A stretch of 64,000 nt of DNA from a virus: the IMG/VR virus record IMGVR_UViG_3300006735_000018, positions 1 through 64,000 of that record. The stretch is one strand, 5' to 3'. The position numbers and the translations under genes were made by a program. The first letter of the stretch is position 1; every line of letters starts with the position of its first letter. The notes beneath the pieces were generated by a model. That model had not been told where the DNA came from. It worked only from the letters and a program-made list of their open reading frames with translations, and ran no database searches. Below, one piece after another: positions 47,450-58,217 of the stretch.

Positions 47450-50400
47450 TTAAACACTTTGTTCATTTCCAAGATAGTCACTACTAAAACTATTAGGGTT
47501 TAGATATGACTTAATTTCTTTAAGATTTTCATTTAACTGATACTTTATTATTTCATAATGTAAGTGAACACCAGTAGAATATCCAGTAGTACCCATAACA
47601 CCTATTTTAGTATTTTTATTAATACTCGAATTTACACCACTATTTGTTATAGTTTCTTCTTTTATATGAGCTAATATAAATTTATATCGAGTAACCGCTC
47701 CCGCAACATATGCCGATAAATCAGTTGGTTTGATGAGAATTTTTTCGATAACTATATGATTTCCATAACCTCCACCACATTTTTTTGCTGTTGCACTAGA
47801 ACCAGGTTTACACCCACTAATTTTACCTGTTATTATACCCGTTATTGGTGATAATAAGTCTATGTCTGTACCTCTAAATTCTGATTTAGGTGAATAATCT
47901 ATTCCTTTGTGTGGTCTTTGACCAATAACCGCACCCGTTGACTCATCAACAATGTCTCTTTGTACCCAGAATGATTGGGCTTCTGTTGGTGTTACTATTT
48001 TACTTAGGTCTACAGGGTCTACTACAGCAAAAGTTAAAGTACTTATATCATCATCACTAATTGTTAACTCTTCAGGTACTGTTAAATTGTGTGGGTCTAG
48101 GTGTGGTGTTGTACTAGATACTGGTGTTTCCTCTAAATCACTATCCATACTTTTAAGTAATGTTTCTTGTATTGAGGATATTAAATCTGTTATTTTAGGT
48201 AGACTAGGTATTCCCACTCTAACACCATTAAAAGTTGTTGACATATCATTAGGTGTAATAGTATGGTTTACATCCATTATCAAATATGGGCCACTAAACA
48301 TAGGTAAATATCTTAGTTGAAAGTATGTTGTTGGTTGTATTAAAGCGTTACCCATAGAAGTTACTTGACATTTATAAGACCTAGATTTATATAGGTTAAA
48401 TAAATTTAGTGAATTAGTGGAAACTTTGGACCCACTGGCCACCTTACCCATATCTTCTAAAATTCTAAAAGATTCACTTGTGTTTGGAAATTCTGACTGG
48501 TCTAACCCAATACTTTCAAAAATTTGTTGATTTGGTATACCAAAATCTACAGCGAAGGCTACAACCTTATTATTTAAATCTTTTTCTTCTTGCCCTTGTG
48601 GTATTGGTTGACATAGTGGGTTTGGACTTACCCTATTTAACACAAAGGTATCATTATTATAACCGTAGGTTGATGTTTTCACATCTAGACTGGTTGATGG
48701 TGGTCCTACATATTGACAGAGATATTTAGGTGATGATAATGTATAGTCAACTGTTTTAAAAGCACCAAACATAGCGTTACCTTGACCCTGTGTGTCGTGT
48801 TCCTCCATATTATAAAAATTAACATAAGAAGGTAGGGGTATAAAATTAAAAAAGTTTTTAGCACACAAAGTACTTACAAAACCACCTATAGTTTGTTTAA
48901 CTGACGTAGATGGGTTATCTGTAAATGGCGTATCTAACCCTAAAAATTGGTATATGTCTATAACCGCGTCATTACCAATATCTATATTACCCCTATCTAA
49001 GAACATAAATTTTTCAAATTGTGTATTATAAGAAGGTAGAGCCTTAGAGTTTGTTGGTGTTGGTGCATTCAAATCTTCTCCTTGAACTTGAGTACCTGAT
49101 ATCCATTTATCGTTAAATGTTTTAAATACTTGGTATAACTCTAATTTAAGATTGTCCGCAACAATTTTAGGTCTACCATCATCTTTACCACCATCATTAT
49201 TATTAGAATTATTTAATCCTTTTGTTGGGTCTAGTTTTGCTACCTGTTTGAATAATTCATTAACATAGTATTTATCATAACTTATAAGATTATCTAAATA
49301 GGTATTTAATCTGTTAGAAAATTCTGATTTTGACAATCCGTTAACCGCTGTTGGGTTTGTACGTAAAGTTTCTGTTAGATATTGTTTAAGTATTGGTGCG
49401 AATTGTCGTGCTAGGGTTGGTGAGATATTGAAGTTTTTAAAGAAGTCAAAACATATAGCTGTAGCGTTATTGTGTGCAATATCAATACCCACATCTCTTT
49501 TAGGTAAAACAGTTCGACTAATAATAAACGTAAAGGTAATATCAGGGGTACCACCCGGATATAGTGATGCGTCATAACTTTTCAACTCCATTACTGGAAT
49601 TAAAGGTGCTTTATCTAATATATAATACATTAATTGTTTTGTAGATATTTTAGGACCACCAGGTCCTGTAGGACTTACAACAATATCCCAACCATTAACA
49701 GAACCATGTTTATATATTACTTTTTGTTTTAAAAATATTCTACTTATAGTTAAGAAATTTTTATACTGTGTTTTAGCAATATCTATAGTTTTATGTGTTA
49801 AATTACCGTTTGGTCTGGCGTCAATATCTACCTCAGCGTCTATACTATTTTTATCTACAACCATTAATTTTTTAAATATAGATTTAAAGGTTGTAAACTC
49901 ACCTTCTACTACTGTAGCGTTTGGATTTGTTGGTTCACAAAAATTTAAAAATTGTGTTTCAAACTCATTTAAAACCTGTTCAGGAAAAATAGAAAGTATT
50001 TCTGTGATATCATCATAATTGGTGGTTGTATTATCAGTATTGTTAATATTCCAAGCTTGTTGATTTGGTTGGGTGGTGTCTATTCTTTTAAAGTAATTAC
50101 TGCTAGGTACTCTCCCATATAACCCACCATATTGTAATGGTATACTTCCTGGTTGTGTAACATCAAACGCCCCATAACCAGCTCCACCCCATAAAAATCT
50201 TGCACTACCATCAAAACCAGCTGTATTTATATTGTCCTCCATGAAACTTAAATCGGTATTAACTAAAGCACCAGCTGAAGGATATAATATATAATATGGG
50301 TCTGTAGCTGGGTCTATTTCTGTAATTCCTTGTGTACCCACATTAGTGGAGTCTATAAAAGTGGAATAAAAATTATATTCTATACCGTTTTTAGAAAAGG

Positions 50401-53400
50401 TTAAATCTTCTTCTTTTTCAAGTTCCATACCACCAGCTACTATACCTGTAAACATATTATTTACATTAGTTGAACCTGGTACCCAACTACCAACACTAGG
50501 TAGTATAGTTTTATCAGTAACAATTGTATGTACAGCATTTATTAGTCTAGGCCAAAAACCTAAGGTTATTTCTTCAGTATTTAAACCTGGTAATATATTA
50601 CCATTATATGACCAATCATACCAACCCATACCATTTGCAAATGATGGGTCCGCATACCACTCATTACACCTAATATTACCATCTATTCCGGTTCCACCAC
50701 CATCACCACCACCTAATCCACAAAATGTACTATTTTCAGGAGCTATAGGACCATTTTTATATTCATGCCATATGGAACCTATTTTTAAAATAAACGAATA
50801 TGGTAGTTCATGATAACCAGCTAATTGTTTTATAGCTTGAGCTACATAAGCTCCATATTGGTGTTTACCTTGGTATTCTGTTATTACTTTTTCTAATGTA
50901 CTAGTAACTGGTAGAGAATTTAAAAAGAGGTATGCCGCATCTTTGTAGGGTTCTGGGTTACCAATTTGTTCTTCTGTAAAAGCTTTATATATTGCATTAG
51001 CAAACCAAGGTGTATTCATCATAGAAACTATTTGTGATGAAAATGAGTTTGAGGTATAGTTTATACCGTCAGTAGTACTTTGTAATTCAATGGTAGGTTC
51101 TTTAGTTGTGTAGTATTGTTCCCAGTTATCAAAAGTGGTAAATGTACTAACATAATCCCAATCACCCTCAACAACCTCTAACAAACTACCATAAACAGTA
51201 TCTACATCCCAATTTAAATTAGTATAATATTGACATGATTTACGAAATCCAACGTCGTCTCCAATTGCTCTTGTCGCATAAACATTTGTTTGTGTGTCTA
51301 TTTGTAAAACATCTATTTCAAAGAATTTTTCAGCGGTTACATTGGCTGAATCAGACAATTTGCTCCTTAAACTAGTTAAATTACCAATATTAAATGGATA
51401 AAAATCAAACCACCAATCTTGTGTTTTTTTACTTTCTAGAAAAAGTTTTTGATACTTTACATAACTACCATTTTCAGTAAATATTTCAACAACACTAGAT
51501 TCCGGGTACAACCCATAAGATGTGTCAATTATGTCGTTTGGTTTTGAATTAAAACTACTTAGATATGGGGTGTTAATATGTCCATTTTCCCATAATAAAA
51601 ATTTATCCTGTGAGTCTTCTGATAAAATATTTATTAAAGAATTATAGTCTATGTTATTATCTTTAAAAAATTCTTGTAAATTAAAATCACTTTCAATAGC
51701 CACCATTAAATTTTTAGCATCATTTTGTGCAGCTTCTAATAATGTATCAACAATTTGTGATGGTTTAGATTTATAACCTGTAATACCCACATAATTAGTG
51801 AAGTCACTTGCCCTATCTAATATTTCCCATAATATACTATTTTTAACAGTGTAACTATAAGCCTTTTCTATAAAAGGAAATTGTCTTACAGATAAAGCTA
51901 TTTGTCCAGTATACCTTACTTCATTATCAGATTGAAATGGTACTTGGTTGACTCTGGAGTGAATTGCTTTTGTATATTCTTCTATGAACTCTACTTCAGG
52001 CCACCATAAAGCATTTTGTGCGTTAGTTTCTGAAAGACTACCGGCAGCTCCTGGATATTGTAAAACATATCTATTTTCATTGTCGTCATATTGATAGTAT
52101 TGTGGCCAAGGAAAAACCTCCTTACCACCCTTAACACTATCTTCATATCCTTTCTTATTTGTTATTACGGACTTTACCCTTTCTGGTGTTGTTCTCTGTT
52201 CAAACGCCTTTGTATGAACTCTATCCATCAACCTTAAATAGGTGTCAACACCTGCAATAACAACACTCATTAAATTCCTAATTGATGGGTAAAATGATAG
52301 ACTTTGTTGGAATACTGTTTTTAGTTTATCACTAGCTTCAGTTTGTGCTTTTTTATAATTTTTTTCAAATTCTTCCAATACTCTACCATAAACACCCCCA
52401 AAACTTTTTGGTGAATCAAATAAAACGTACCAACCTTTGGAGTCTGGTTTTAATTTACTAATATCGTTAGAATTTGTATTTACAGCTCTTTGGTTTTCTA
52501 CAGTAAAATCTTTAATTAAATTTACAGCCTCTTTTCCAGTTAAACCAAAAGTAACATTATCCCCCAATTGTTTTTTGTAACCCTCTATTATATATTTTAA
52601 TTTAGATTCAGCATTACTAATGTATTCATCTGTGATTTCTTTAAGTCTAAAAGCGTGAGCTACTACTTTTTTATCATCACTATCTGGATTACCAGTAGAA
52701 CCCAATGTCATATCTAATAATTCTTCACGACTTTCATCTATAAAGTTTTCCATCCAACCATTAGTACCTCTTATAGCGTTCCAAAAATTTTTTAAGTGTT
52801 CTTGATATGTTTTTTGGTCATTACTAAATCTTAAGTCTGCTTTACTAAAGTTTTTTTTAAGGTTATCGGTAAAACCCTCAACCTTACCTATCAATTCAAA
52901 AATTGTGAGGTGTGGAAAATCTTGTGGTATTAATTTCTTTTTTTTATATATCCCATAAACATCATCCATAATTTTTCTACCTAATCCTTTAGGTGTTTCT
53001 TCATTGTTTGATTGTTTAACTACTGGGTATAGGTAAGGAGCTAACATAGCTTGTTGTAGATTAATATCATTTAATAAAGCTATGTGATTACCGATAAAAG
53101 TACCTGTAACATTATAGTCACCAGAATTACTATCAAAATTAGCTTGGAAGTTTGTCATAGCTAATTGATACTTTACAGCTTTACCGTAGTAACCCTTTAC
53201 GGTTAACTCAAATTGTGGATAGGGTAAGTGAAAAAATGCTGTGTAAGGTGTGTTTGTCTCTGCTTGTTCAAATAAAGTTTTACCTCTAACGTCAGTAAAA
53301 TTTATAGTAACTTGTGGGACAAATGAAGAACTTATTTTTATATCTATGTTTGTTATACCAAAACCCTGAAAATCACTTTTATTTTCTATACTTTTAGTAA

Positions 53401-53770
53401 AAAAAGTTTGTCCTTGTTCGTTAGTATCTTCGGTACGTACTATTTTATTTACCGATGGGTCGGTAAACGCGTCTGTCCAATCACTATCTAAAGATTTTTT
53501 ATTTTTAGGTTTTAAAAAGTTTATTTCACCATCAAATAAATCAACCTTAACTCCACTATCAGAAGCCCCCTTACCTTGAATTAGTTTAGACCTAGGTATT
53601 ACTCTAGCTGTTAAATTTACATATATAACTAAGTCTTCGTGTCTAACTAGTCTATCTTCAATACTTTGTCCGTCAGCACTCTGTATCTTATTAGGGTCTA
53701 TTAGAATTAGATTATCACAAACTTGTTTTGTATAAACACTTTCACTAGCGTTAAGAATATCATCTGCCAT
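47450..53770 (-). CDS. Giant baseplate hub protein with C-terminal M23 peptidase (tail lysin)
   Basis: This 2106-residue protein is the largest in the window. The N-terminal region (about 140-270) has a hub-like beta domain: GFGITNIDIKISSSFVPQVT, then PQFELTVKGYYGKAVKYQL. A long helical segment (about 270-560) and a very long central region follow. The C-terminus (about 1950-2085) is a complete M23/LytM peptidase: RPHKGID gives H1954 and D1958, LAHI gives H2035, and HLHYEI gives H2069 and H2071. M23 enzymes cut peptidoglycan cross-links, so the hub probably drills the wall during injection. It replaces the separate gp27/gp5 pair of T4 with one chain. The start overlaps the gp53-like gene by 11 bases. 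Confidence 0.75.
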   Translation of the reverse strand: MADDILNASESVYTKQVCDNLILIDPNKIQSADGQSIEDRLVRHEDLVIYVNLTARVIPRSKLIQGKGASDSGVKVDLFDGEINFLKPKNKKSLDSDWTDAFTDPSVNKIVRTEDTNEQGQTFFTKSIENKSDFQGFGITNIDIKISSSFVPQVTINFTDVRGKTLFEQAETNTPYTAFFHLPYPQFELTVKGYYGKAVKYQLAMTNFQANFDSNSGDYNVTGTFIGNHIALLNDINLQQAMLAPYLYPVVKQSNNEETPKGLGRKIMDDVYGIYKKKKLIPQDFPHLTIFELIGKVEGFTDNLKKNFSKADLRFSNDQKTYQEHLKNFWNAIRGTNGWMENFIDESREELLDMTLGSTGNPDSDDKKVVAHAFRLKEITDEYISNAESKLKYIIEGYKKQLGDNVTFGLTGKEAVNLIKDFTVENQRAVNTNSNDISKLKPDSKGWYVLFDSPKSFGGVYGRVLEEFEKNYKKAQTEASDKLKTVFQQSLSFYPSIRNLMSVVIAGVDTYLRLMDRVHTKAFEQRTTPERVKSVITNKKGYEDSVKGGKEVFPWPQYYQYDDNENRYVLQYPGAAGSLSETNAQNALWWPEVEFIEEYTKAIHSRVNQVPFQSDNEVRYTGQIALSVRQFPFIEKAYSYTVKNSILWEILDRASDFTNYVGITGYKSKPSQIVDTLLEAAQNDAKNLMVAIESDFNLQEFFKDNNIDYNSLINILSEDSQDKFLLWENGHINTPYLSSFNSKPNDIIDTSYGLYPESSVVEIFTENGSYVKYQKLFLESKKTQDWWFDFYPFNIGNLTSLRSKLSDSANVTAEKFFEIDVLQIDTQTNVYATRAIGDDVGFRKSCQYYTNLNWDVDTVYGSLLEVVEGDWDYVSTFTTFDNWEQYYTTKEPTIELQSTTDGINYTSNSFSSQIVSMMNTPWFANAIYKAFTEEQIGNPEPYKDAAYLFLNSLPVTSTLEKVITEYQGKHQYGAYVAQAIKQLAGYHELPYSFILKIGSIWHEYKNGPIAPENSTFCGLGGGDGGGTGIDGNIRCNEWYADPSFANGMGWYDWSYNGNILPGLNTEEITLGFWPRLINAVHTIVTDKTILPSVGSWVPGSTNVNNMFTGIVAGGMELEKEEDLTFSKNGIEYNFYSTFIDSTNVGTQGITEIDPATDPYYILYPSAGALVNTDLSFMEDNINTAGFDGSARFLWGGAGYGAFDVTQPGSIPLQYGGLYGRVPSSNYFKRIDTTQPNQQAWNINNTDNTTTNYDDITEILSIFPEQVLNEFETQFLNFCEPTNPNATVVEGEFTTFKSIFKKLMVVDKNSIDAEVDIDARPNGNLTHKTIDIAKTQYKNFLTISRIFLKQKVIYKHGSVNGWDIVVSPTGPGGPKISTKQLMYYILDKAPLIPVMELKSYDASLYPGGTPDITFTFIISRTVLPKRDVGIDIAHNNATAICFDFFKNFNISPTLARQFAPILKQYLTETLRTNPTAVNGLSKSEFSNRLNTYLDNLISYDKYYVNELFKQVAKLDPTKGLNNSNNNDGGKDDGRPKIVADNLKLELYQVFKTFNDKWISGTQVQGEDLNAPTPTNSKALPSYNTQFEKFMFLDRGNIDIGNDAVIDIYQFLGLDTPFTDNPSTSVKQTIGGFVSTLCAKNFFNFIPLPSYVNFYNMEEHDTQGQGNAMFGAFKTVDYTLSSPKYLCQYVGPPSTSLDVKTSTYGYNNDTFVLNRVSPNPLCQPIPQGQEEKDLNNKVVAFAVDFGIPNQQIFESIGLDQSEFPNTSESFRILEDMGKVASGSKVSTNSLNLFNLYKSRSYKCQVTSMGNALIQPTTYFQLRYLPMFSGPYLIMDVNHTITPNDMSTTFNGVRVGIPSLPKITDLISSIQETLLKSMDSDLEETPVSSTTPHLDPHNLTVPEELTISDDDISTLTFAVVDPVDLSKIVTPTEAQSFWVQRDIVDESTGAVIGQRPHKGIDYSPKSEFRGTDIDLLSPITGIITGKISGCKPGSSATAKKCGGGYGNHIVIEKILIKPTDLSAYVAGAVTRYKFILAHIKEETITNSGVNSSINKNTKIGVMGTTGYSTGVHLHYEIIKYQLNENLKEIKSYLNPNSFSSDYLGNEQSV

Positions 53771-54077
53771 AATATAAGAAATGTTTATCTAATTCACTTT
53801 TGTAGTCTTGTAAACTAACTGTTAGTGGGAAAGGTACTCTAATTATTCTACCGTCAGTTATATTCCATTCTTGTCCACCATATTCTGGATTTGCTTGTAA
53901 TATTAACCAACCAAAATAAGGTGTGTTGTATATTTGTTGAGATATTTTATCTAGTCTGCTTCGTCCTACTTTATAGACTAGGTATTTATCTGAACTTTTT
54001 TTAGGTATGTTTATCAACGGTACGGTTCTCGATTGTCCATTAACCTCAAAATCTTTATATCTGTTATAATATGACAT
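53760..54077 (-). CDS. LysM-like baseplate wedge protein (gp53 family)
   Basis: The 105-residue protein fits the gp53/LysM tail-protein pattern: YLVYKVGRSRLDKISQQIYN, then FGWLILQANPEYGG and an arginine-rich strand DGRIIRVPFPL. T4 gp53 is a wedge protein contacting the hub, and related LysM tail proteins (XkdP-like) sit at the hub-tube joint. It is shorter than T4 gp53 (196 residues), retaining essentially the core. It lies 1 base after the 363-residue gene and overlaps the giant hub gene, a position consistent with that role. Confidence 0.75.
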   Translation of the reverse strand: MSYYNRYKDFEVNGQSRTVPLINIPKKSSDKYLVYKVGRSRLDKISQQIYNTPYFGWLILQANPEYGGQEWNITDGRIIRVPFPLTVSLQDYKSELDKHFLYYGR

Positions 54078-54078
54078 T

Positions 54079-55170
54079 TTACGTAATACTTATATTTTTT
54101 CTTATTTTTAGGTTATAACTACTATTATTGGTACCCATAATTGTAGAATCGAAAAACCTTCTAACTAATGATAACTCACTATTACTTTGTGTAAAGGTAA
54201 CTTCGAAGTTATCTACAGCTTTAGGTATAGATTTAACTTTTTCTAATTGTTCTGGAATTTCTGTTTTACCAAAATGTTTTTCGTATTTTTTTGTATCGTA
54301 ATTTAAAAGTGTTATCGAAAATTTTAATAAATTTATTCTAAATTTTTCTGATATTTCTTTTTTTACCCCATCACTATATTTTCTTTTTACTTTGGTTAAC
54401 TCTTTTATTAATTCATTATTTCTATAAAAAATTAAATTTTCAGCATAACTATATCTAACATGGGAATCCATATATCTAATAATTTCGTCAGTCATTAATT
54501 TATCCATAAAGAATAAGTATTCGTTTGGGTAGGTTAACTTATTTGTGTATTCTGGTGTTACAGAACCAAACATATAAGAACAAAAATTACCTATAGTATT
54601 TGTTGTTGCGGAAACATCACTTAATAAGTTAGTGGTGCTAGTTCCTGTGGTTAAAGTATAACTTACCAAACCATTATTAGAACTACCAGTTAGATACCCA
54701 CCAACATTTGCAAAAACTAAATTAAGTTTGTCTATATTTTTAGATAAATCTAATTGTCTATCTCTTAATTCTACTAAAAACTCAACTAATAAAGTTCTTA
54801 ACTCTTTCCAAGAACTTTTAGAATGTTTTAATAAAACTTTTTTAACATATTCTCTGTCTAAATCACTACTTCCAAAAGGTAGTTCTTGTTGTATACCTGT
54901 TGTTTCAGCTGTTATAGAGTTTTTTAATTCCACATATTTTTCATCTAACCTTTTTAAAGAATCCTGTGGAAAACCTACTAGGTTTATACTCCTATTCATT
55001 ATATTGCCCCATTCATAACTTACATATCTAAAAGTTTCTTCTAAAACACCATGTCCTTGTTGATTGTATAAATCTATAAAACTAGTATTTAAAAATTCAC
55101 TGTAATTTTTTGAGCTAGTTAAAAAATTATTATAAAGTACTTTATATTTTGATTCTCCTGTAAGTGCCAT
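54079..55170 (-). CDS. Tail/baseplate protein of unknown role
   Basis: The 363-residue protein is mostly helical and charged. An N-terminal region includes YKVLYNNFLTSSKNYSEFLN and a helix-rich segment (VKKVLLKHSKSSWKELRTLL). A threonine/serine-rich loop (about 170-195) separates it from a second helical half ending in a beta strand (SELSLVRRFF). It abuts the 1001-residue cap-like gene by 1 base and the gp53-like gene by 1 base. In contractile tails this position usually holds hub-tube or wedge assembly proteins, but no family is recognised. Confidence 0.45.
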   Translation of the reverse strand: MALTGESKYKVLYNNFLTSSKNYSEFLNTSFIDLYNQQGHGVLEETFRYVSYEWGNIMNRSINLVGFPQDSLKRLDEKYVELKNSITAETTGIQQELPFGSSDLDREYVKKVLLKHSKSSWKELRTLLVEFLVELRDRQLDLSKNIDKLNLVFANVGGYLTGSSNNGLVSYTLTTGTSTTNLLSDVSATTNTIGNFCSYMFGSVTPEYTNKLTYPNEYLFFMDKLMTDEIIRYMDSHVRYSYAENLIFYRNNELIKELTKVKRKYSDGVKKEISEKFRINLLKFSITLLNYDTKKYEKHFGKTEIPEQLEKVKSIPKAVDNFEVTFTQSNSELSLVRRFFDSTIMGTNNSSYNLKIRKNISIT

Positions 55171-58100
55171 TATTCTGTTTCTAGATGTCCTTCACCACCT
55201 CCTTCAGTATCCCCCTCAGAGGTTACTGTTGGTCCTTCTGGTTTTTTAAAGAAGTTAACGAAATTATCAGCTATTTGGTCTAGTGACATTGTAGCCTCTG
55301 GTATAGTTTGAGGTTGAGCTCTTTCATCGTAAAGTTCTGTATTCGCAAAGTAACTAAACGATAAAGCGTTTTGTAATTTACTAACTGGACCTTCAAGACT
55401 TTGTCCACCAATAAATTTAAAGTTAGTTTGTACACTAACAATCATTGGTTGTACCCCCACACCTTCTGGGTTTAAGTCTAAAAGATTTTCATCATAAGAA
55501 TAACTAACAGAATCAAATACAACTTTAGAATGGTAAAAATCACCTATTCTTAACACACATACCGGTGGTGGTCCAAAAGCTGTGTTATCAGCATCTACAA
55601 CACTAGTCCCTTGTTCTGTCACAGTAGGTATTGTTTTACCTGGTCTTACACATTGTAACATAAAAGTTAATCTAGAGTTAAGTCCTTCTGGTGTCATAGA
55701 ATGAAAAGCTGGGTGAAAAAATTTCAAATTATCTCTTAGTGACTGGTATACAAAGGGGTATTGTTCTCTTAAAAAGGTAAAGTAGTTTGCTTCACCTAAC
55801 AATTTTCTAATAACACTAGTTATGGTATTTCTTTTATCTTGTGCTCCAATTCTAAATCCACCAGTAACTGTACCTTGGTCTACATTATCAACATTAATTT
55901 GAGCATTTTCAGCATCAGTCTCTTGATTATTTTCTATATTCTGTGCTTCTTCTGTAGTTAAATGACCACCCATATCTTGTTCTTCTGATAAATTATTTAA
56001 AACAGTATCCTCAGCGTCATTATGTACATCATTGGTAACCTCTTGGGACCCACCTACTACAGCTGTCTGTAAAGCGTTAAGTACATCTAAACCTATATTC
56101 GGGTATTGTTGTGCTAGTTGGTATATGTCAAATTTTCTACATCCAGCAAAAAAAGCTTCCAATACAGCATCTGCCTCCGCATCACTCATACCTTTTAACT
56201 GCATATCCACTATAGCGTTTAGTGTTGATGGATGGTCAACAACTATCTTCCAAGATAACGTACCTAACCTTTCTGTGTGGTTGTATGTGTATATAGGTTC
56301 CGGTCTACCTAAAAAATTAGTACTACTCCAACTAGCAGAGTTTGTATCCCCTACTTGTATATCATATGGTGGAAACCACATTATTCTACCACCGTTTGGT
56401 CCTTTTTCTGAAGCTGGTAAATTGCTTTGTTCTCCGGTACCTCTCCATGATAAATTTTCAATAGAGAACATATATTTTTTAACTTTAGTACCTTCAGGCA
56501 TACTTGTAGATTTACCACCATCTCTATTTGTTGGTGCTATATTTAAATTAAATGTAGAATCTAATATAGAATTTGTATTTTTCCATTGATTACCTTCAGA
56601 CCTAACTAAATTACTATATGTGGAATATGTTCTATCTTTAGTCCAAGCTCTACAATATTCCACACAATTCCAAACTACCTCACCTGGTGTAAATGAAGTT
56701 ACTCTAGAACCTTTAGATATGTTTTTATATCCATCATTAAATACCTTAGAAACTTGGTCTATCGCGTTACCAGCATGTTTCCATTTTGCCCCACCGTAAG
56801 CCGGTGCAGAATCCATAAGATTTTGGGTGTAGTCTAATAATCCCCCCTTTTTCTTAGGTTTTAAATCTGACCTTGTTGAGTAGAATTGCATTGATTGTTC
56901 ACCTGAAGATATTGAATTTCTTCCGTACCAAGTGAATCCACCCTCTATGGTACCACCATCTGTTAATGCTTTCCCTAAAGGCCCTATTTGGTAGTATCTC
57001 CATAAAGCTCTACCTTCCACATTATCAAACTCTTTATAAACTTCGGAAGGACCATAAACTAAAGCTCTAATTTCTCTACCAAAAACATCTTTAGGTGTAG
57101 CTTCTATAGGTGACTGTATTAGACTAGGTTCTGTATTTTTACTACCCACATAATAGTGAGCTATTGGTGCTTTTACCGATGGGTCTACCTGTACTCTAGT
57201 GTAATCAGGTCTAAATATATTGTAGTTAAGATTATTAAATAACTGAGACTGTTGGTCTTTCCCCATAAATTCTATAAACTTGTCAGATGGTGAAGGTACA
57301 CTAGATGGTGTGTTAGGTAATGGGTTAGACCCTGTTATACCATTCCATATACCATTTAAAATATTACCCGCTTGTGTAAAAAAGTCATCTTGTGAAATAT
57401 TATTAGCTCCTTGACCAACAATACTATTAATATTTAAAGGCATGGCTGGTGTAGTATAAAATCCTGGTATTGGTGATTGTATAGAGTATACACCTTCTAA
57501 TCTAGATAGGTAGTCTGACTTTGGTGGTATTATTGACCCAGGTGATGTTGTTATATTTAGAGTAGCGTCACCATTTTCACTTATATTAAAATCAAACTTA
57601 GCTAGATTAAAACCTAAATTATCTTTTAAATATGGAAATGAAGACTTTATCAACATAGAGTCATCCAAAACCATAGAATTTAAGGTCACTAATTGTCCAT
57701 TATTACTATTAACGGATTGCATTATTTCAATAGCTGTGTAATCGGAATATCTAAAAGAATCAAAAGATAGCCCTGGAACAAACCCTTGTGGTTGTAGTGT
57801 GTTAGGACTTATGTATTGTAGTTGAGCTTCGGTAACTAAATTAACCACGTTTATTGATAGTGGGTCTCCGTAGCCACTTTGTGGCCCATATTTGTTTACT
57901 AAGAACTGTGTTTCCTTTAAAGGAATTCCGTTCATATCATTAACATCTTCAGGTATTGGGGAATCTTTAACAGAAACCCAATTTTGTGATGACACAACTA
58001 CACTACCTGGTTGTTGGTCACCGTTTGGTGGAATTGGGTTTCCTCTATTTAAATAAGAACCATCGAGATTTCTAGCAAGTAAAGCTTCTCTAAGTTTTTG

Positions 58101-58175
58101 CGTACTTAAAACAGAAATATTAAAATCTCCTTGAGCAAATGGGTATGTGATTCCTGTATTTTTACCTACTGACAT
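55170..58175 (-). CDS. Large tail-tube-cap / baseplate structural protein
   Basis: The 1001-residue protein ends in a region (about 850-965) with VCVLRIGDFYHSKVVFDSVS, LLDLNPEGVGVQPMIVSVQT and KLQNALSFSYFANTELYD, a beta-rich module like the gp48/gp54 tube-initiator group that starts the inner tail tube on the hub. The N-terminal 250 residues hold QFLVNKYGPQSGYGDPL and beta sequence. The middle has an acidic, disordered insertion (about 720-770). It lies right after the tape measure gene, matching the place of tube-cap genes. It is far larger than T4 gp54 (320 residues), so extra domains are present. The cap assignment is inferred. Confidence 0.6.
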   Translation of the reverse strand: MSVGKNTGITYPFAQGDFNISVLSTQKLREALLARNLDGSYLNRGNPIPPNGDQQPGSVVVSSQNWVSVKDSPIPEDVNDMNGIPLKETQFLVNKYGPQSGYGDPLSINVVNLVTEAQLQYISPNTLQPQGFVPGLSFDSFRYSDYTAIEIMQSVNSNNGQLVTLNSMVLDDSMLIKSSFPYLKDNLGFNLAKFDFNISENGDATLNITTSPGSIIPPKSDYLSRLEGVYSIQSPIPGFYTTPAMPLNINSIVGQGANNISQDDFFTQAGNILNGIWNGITGSNPLPNTPSSVPSPSDKFIEFMGKDQQSQLFNNLNYNIFRPDYTRVQVDPSVKAPIAHYYVGSKNTEPSLIQSPIEATPKDVFGREIRALVYGPSEVYKEFDNVEGRALWRYYQIGPLGKALTDGGTIEGGFTWYGRNSISSGEQSMQFYSTRSDLKPKKKGGLLDYTQNLMDSAPAYGGAKWKHAGNAIDQVSKVFNDGYKNISKGSRVTSFTPGEVVWNCVEYCRAWTKDRTYSTYSNLVRSEGNQWKNTNSILDSTFNLNIAPTNRDGGKSTSMPEGTKVKKYMFSIENLSWRGTGEQSNLPASEKGPNGGRIMWFPPYDIQVGDTNSASWSSTNFLGRPEPIYTYNHTERLGTLSWKIVVDHPSTLNAIVDMQLKGMSDAEADAVLEAFFAGCRKFDIYQLAQQYPNIGLDVLNALQTAVVGGSQEVTNDVHNDAEDTVLNNLSEEQDMGGHLTTEEAQNIENNQETDAENAQINVDNVDQGTVTGGFRIGAQDKRNTITSVIRKLLGEANYFTFLREQYPFVYQSLRDNLKFFHPAFHSMTPEGLNSRLTFMLQCVRPGKTIPTVTEQGTSVVDADNTAFGPPPVCVLRIGDFYHSKVVFDSVSYSYDENLLDLNPEGVGVQPMIVSVQTNFKFIGGQSLEGPVSKLQNALSFSYFANTELYDERAQPQTIPEATMSLDQIADNFVNFFKKPEGPTVTSEGDTEGGGEGHLETE

Positions 58176-58190
58176 ATTTTATTCTTTTAA

Positions 58191-58198
58191 TATAAATA
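58191..58198 (-). promoter_or_regulatory. TATTTATA box upstream of the cap-like gene
   Basis: The leftward strand reads TCTATTTATATTAAAAG, with the core 15 nt before the ATG at 58175. It is a member of the recurrent upstream box; promoter activity is inferred. Confidence 0.35.
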
Positions 58199-58217
58199 GA
58201 TTAGGTTATAATTTTAA

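Noticed and set aside
56032-56589. Plus-strand ORF of 185 codons
   Set aside because: It sits entirely within the 1001-residue structural gene on the other strand and shows no family motif; A/T-rich genes often leave long open antisense frames.
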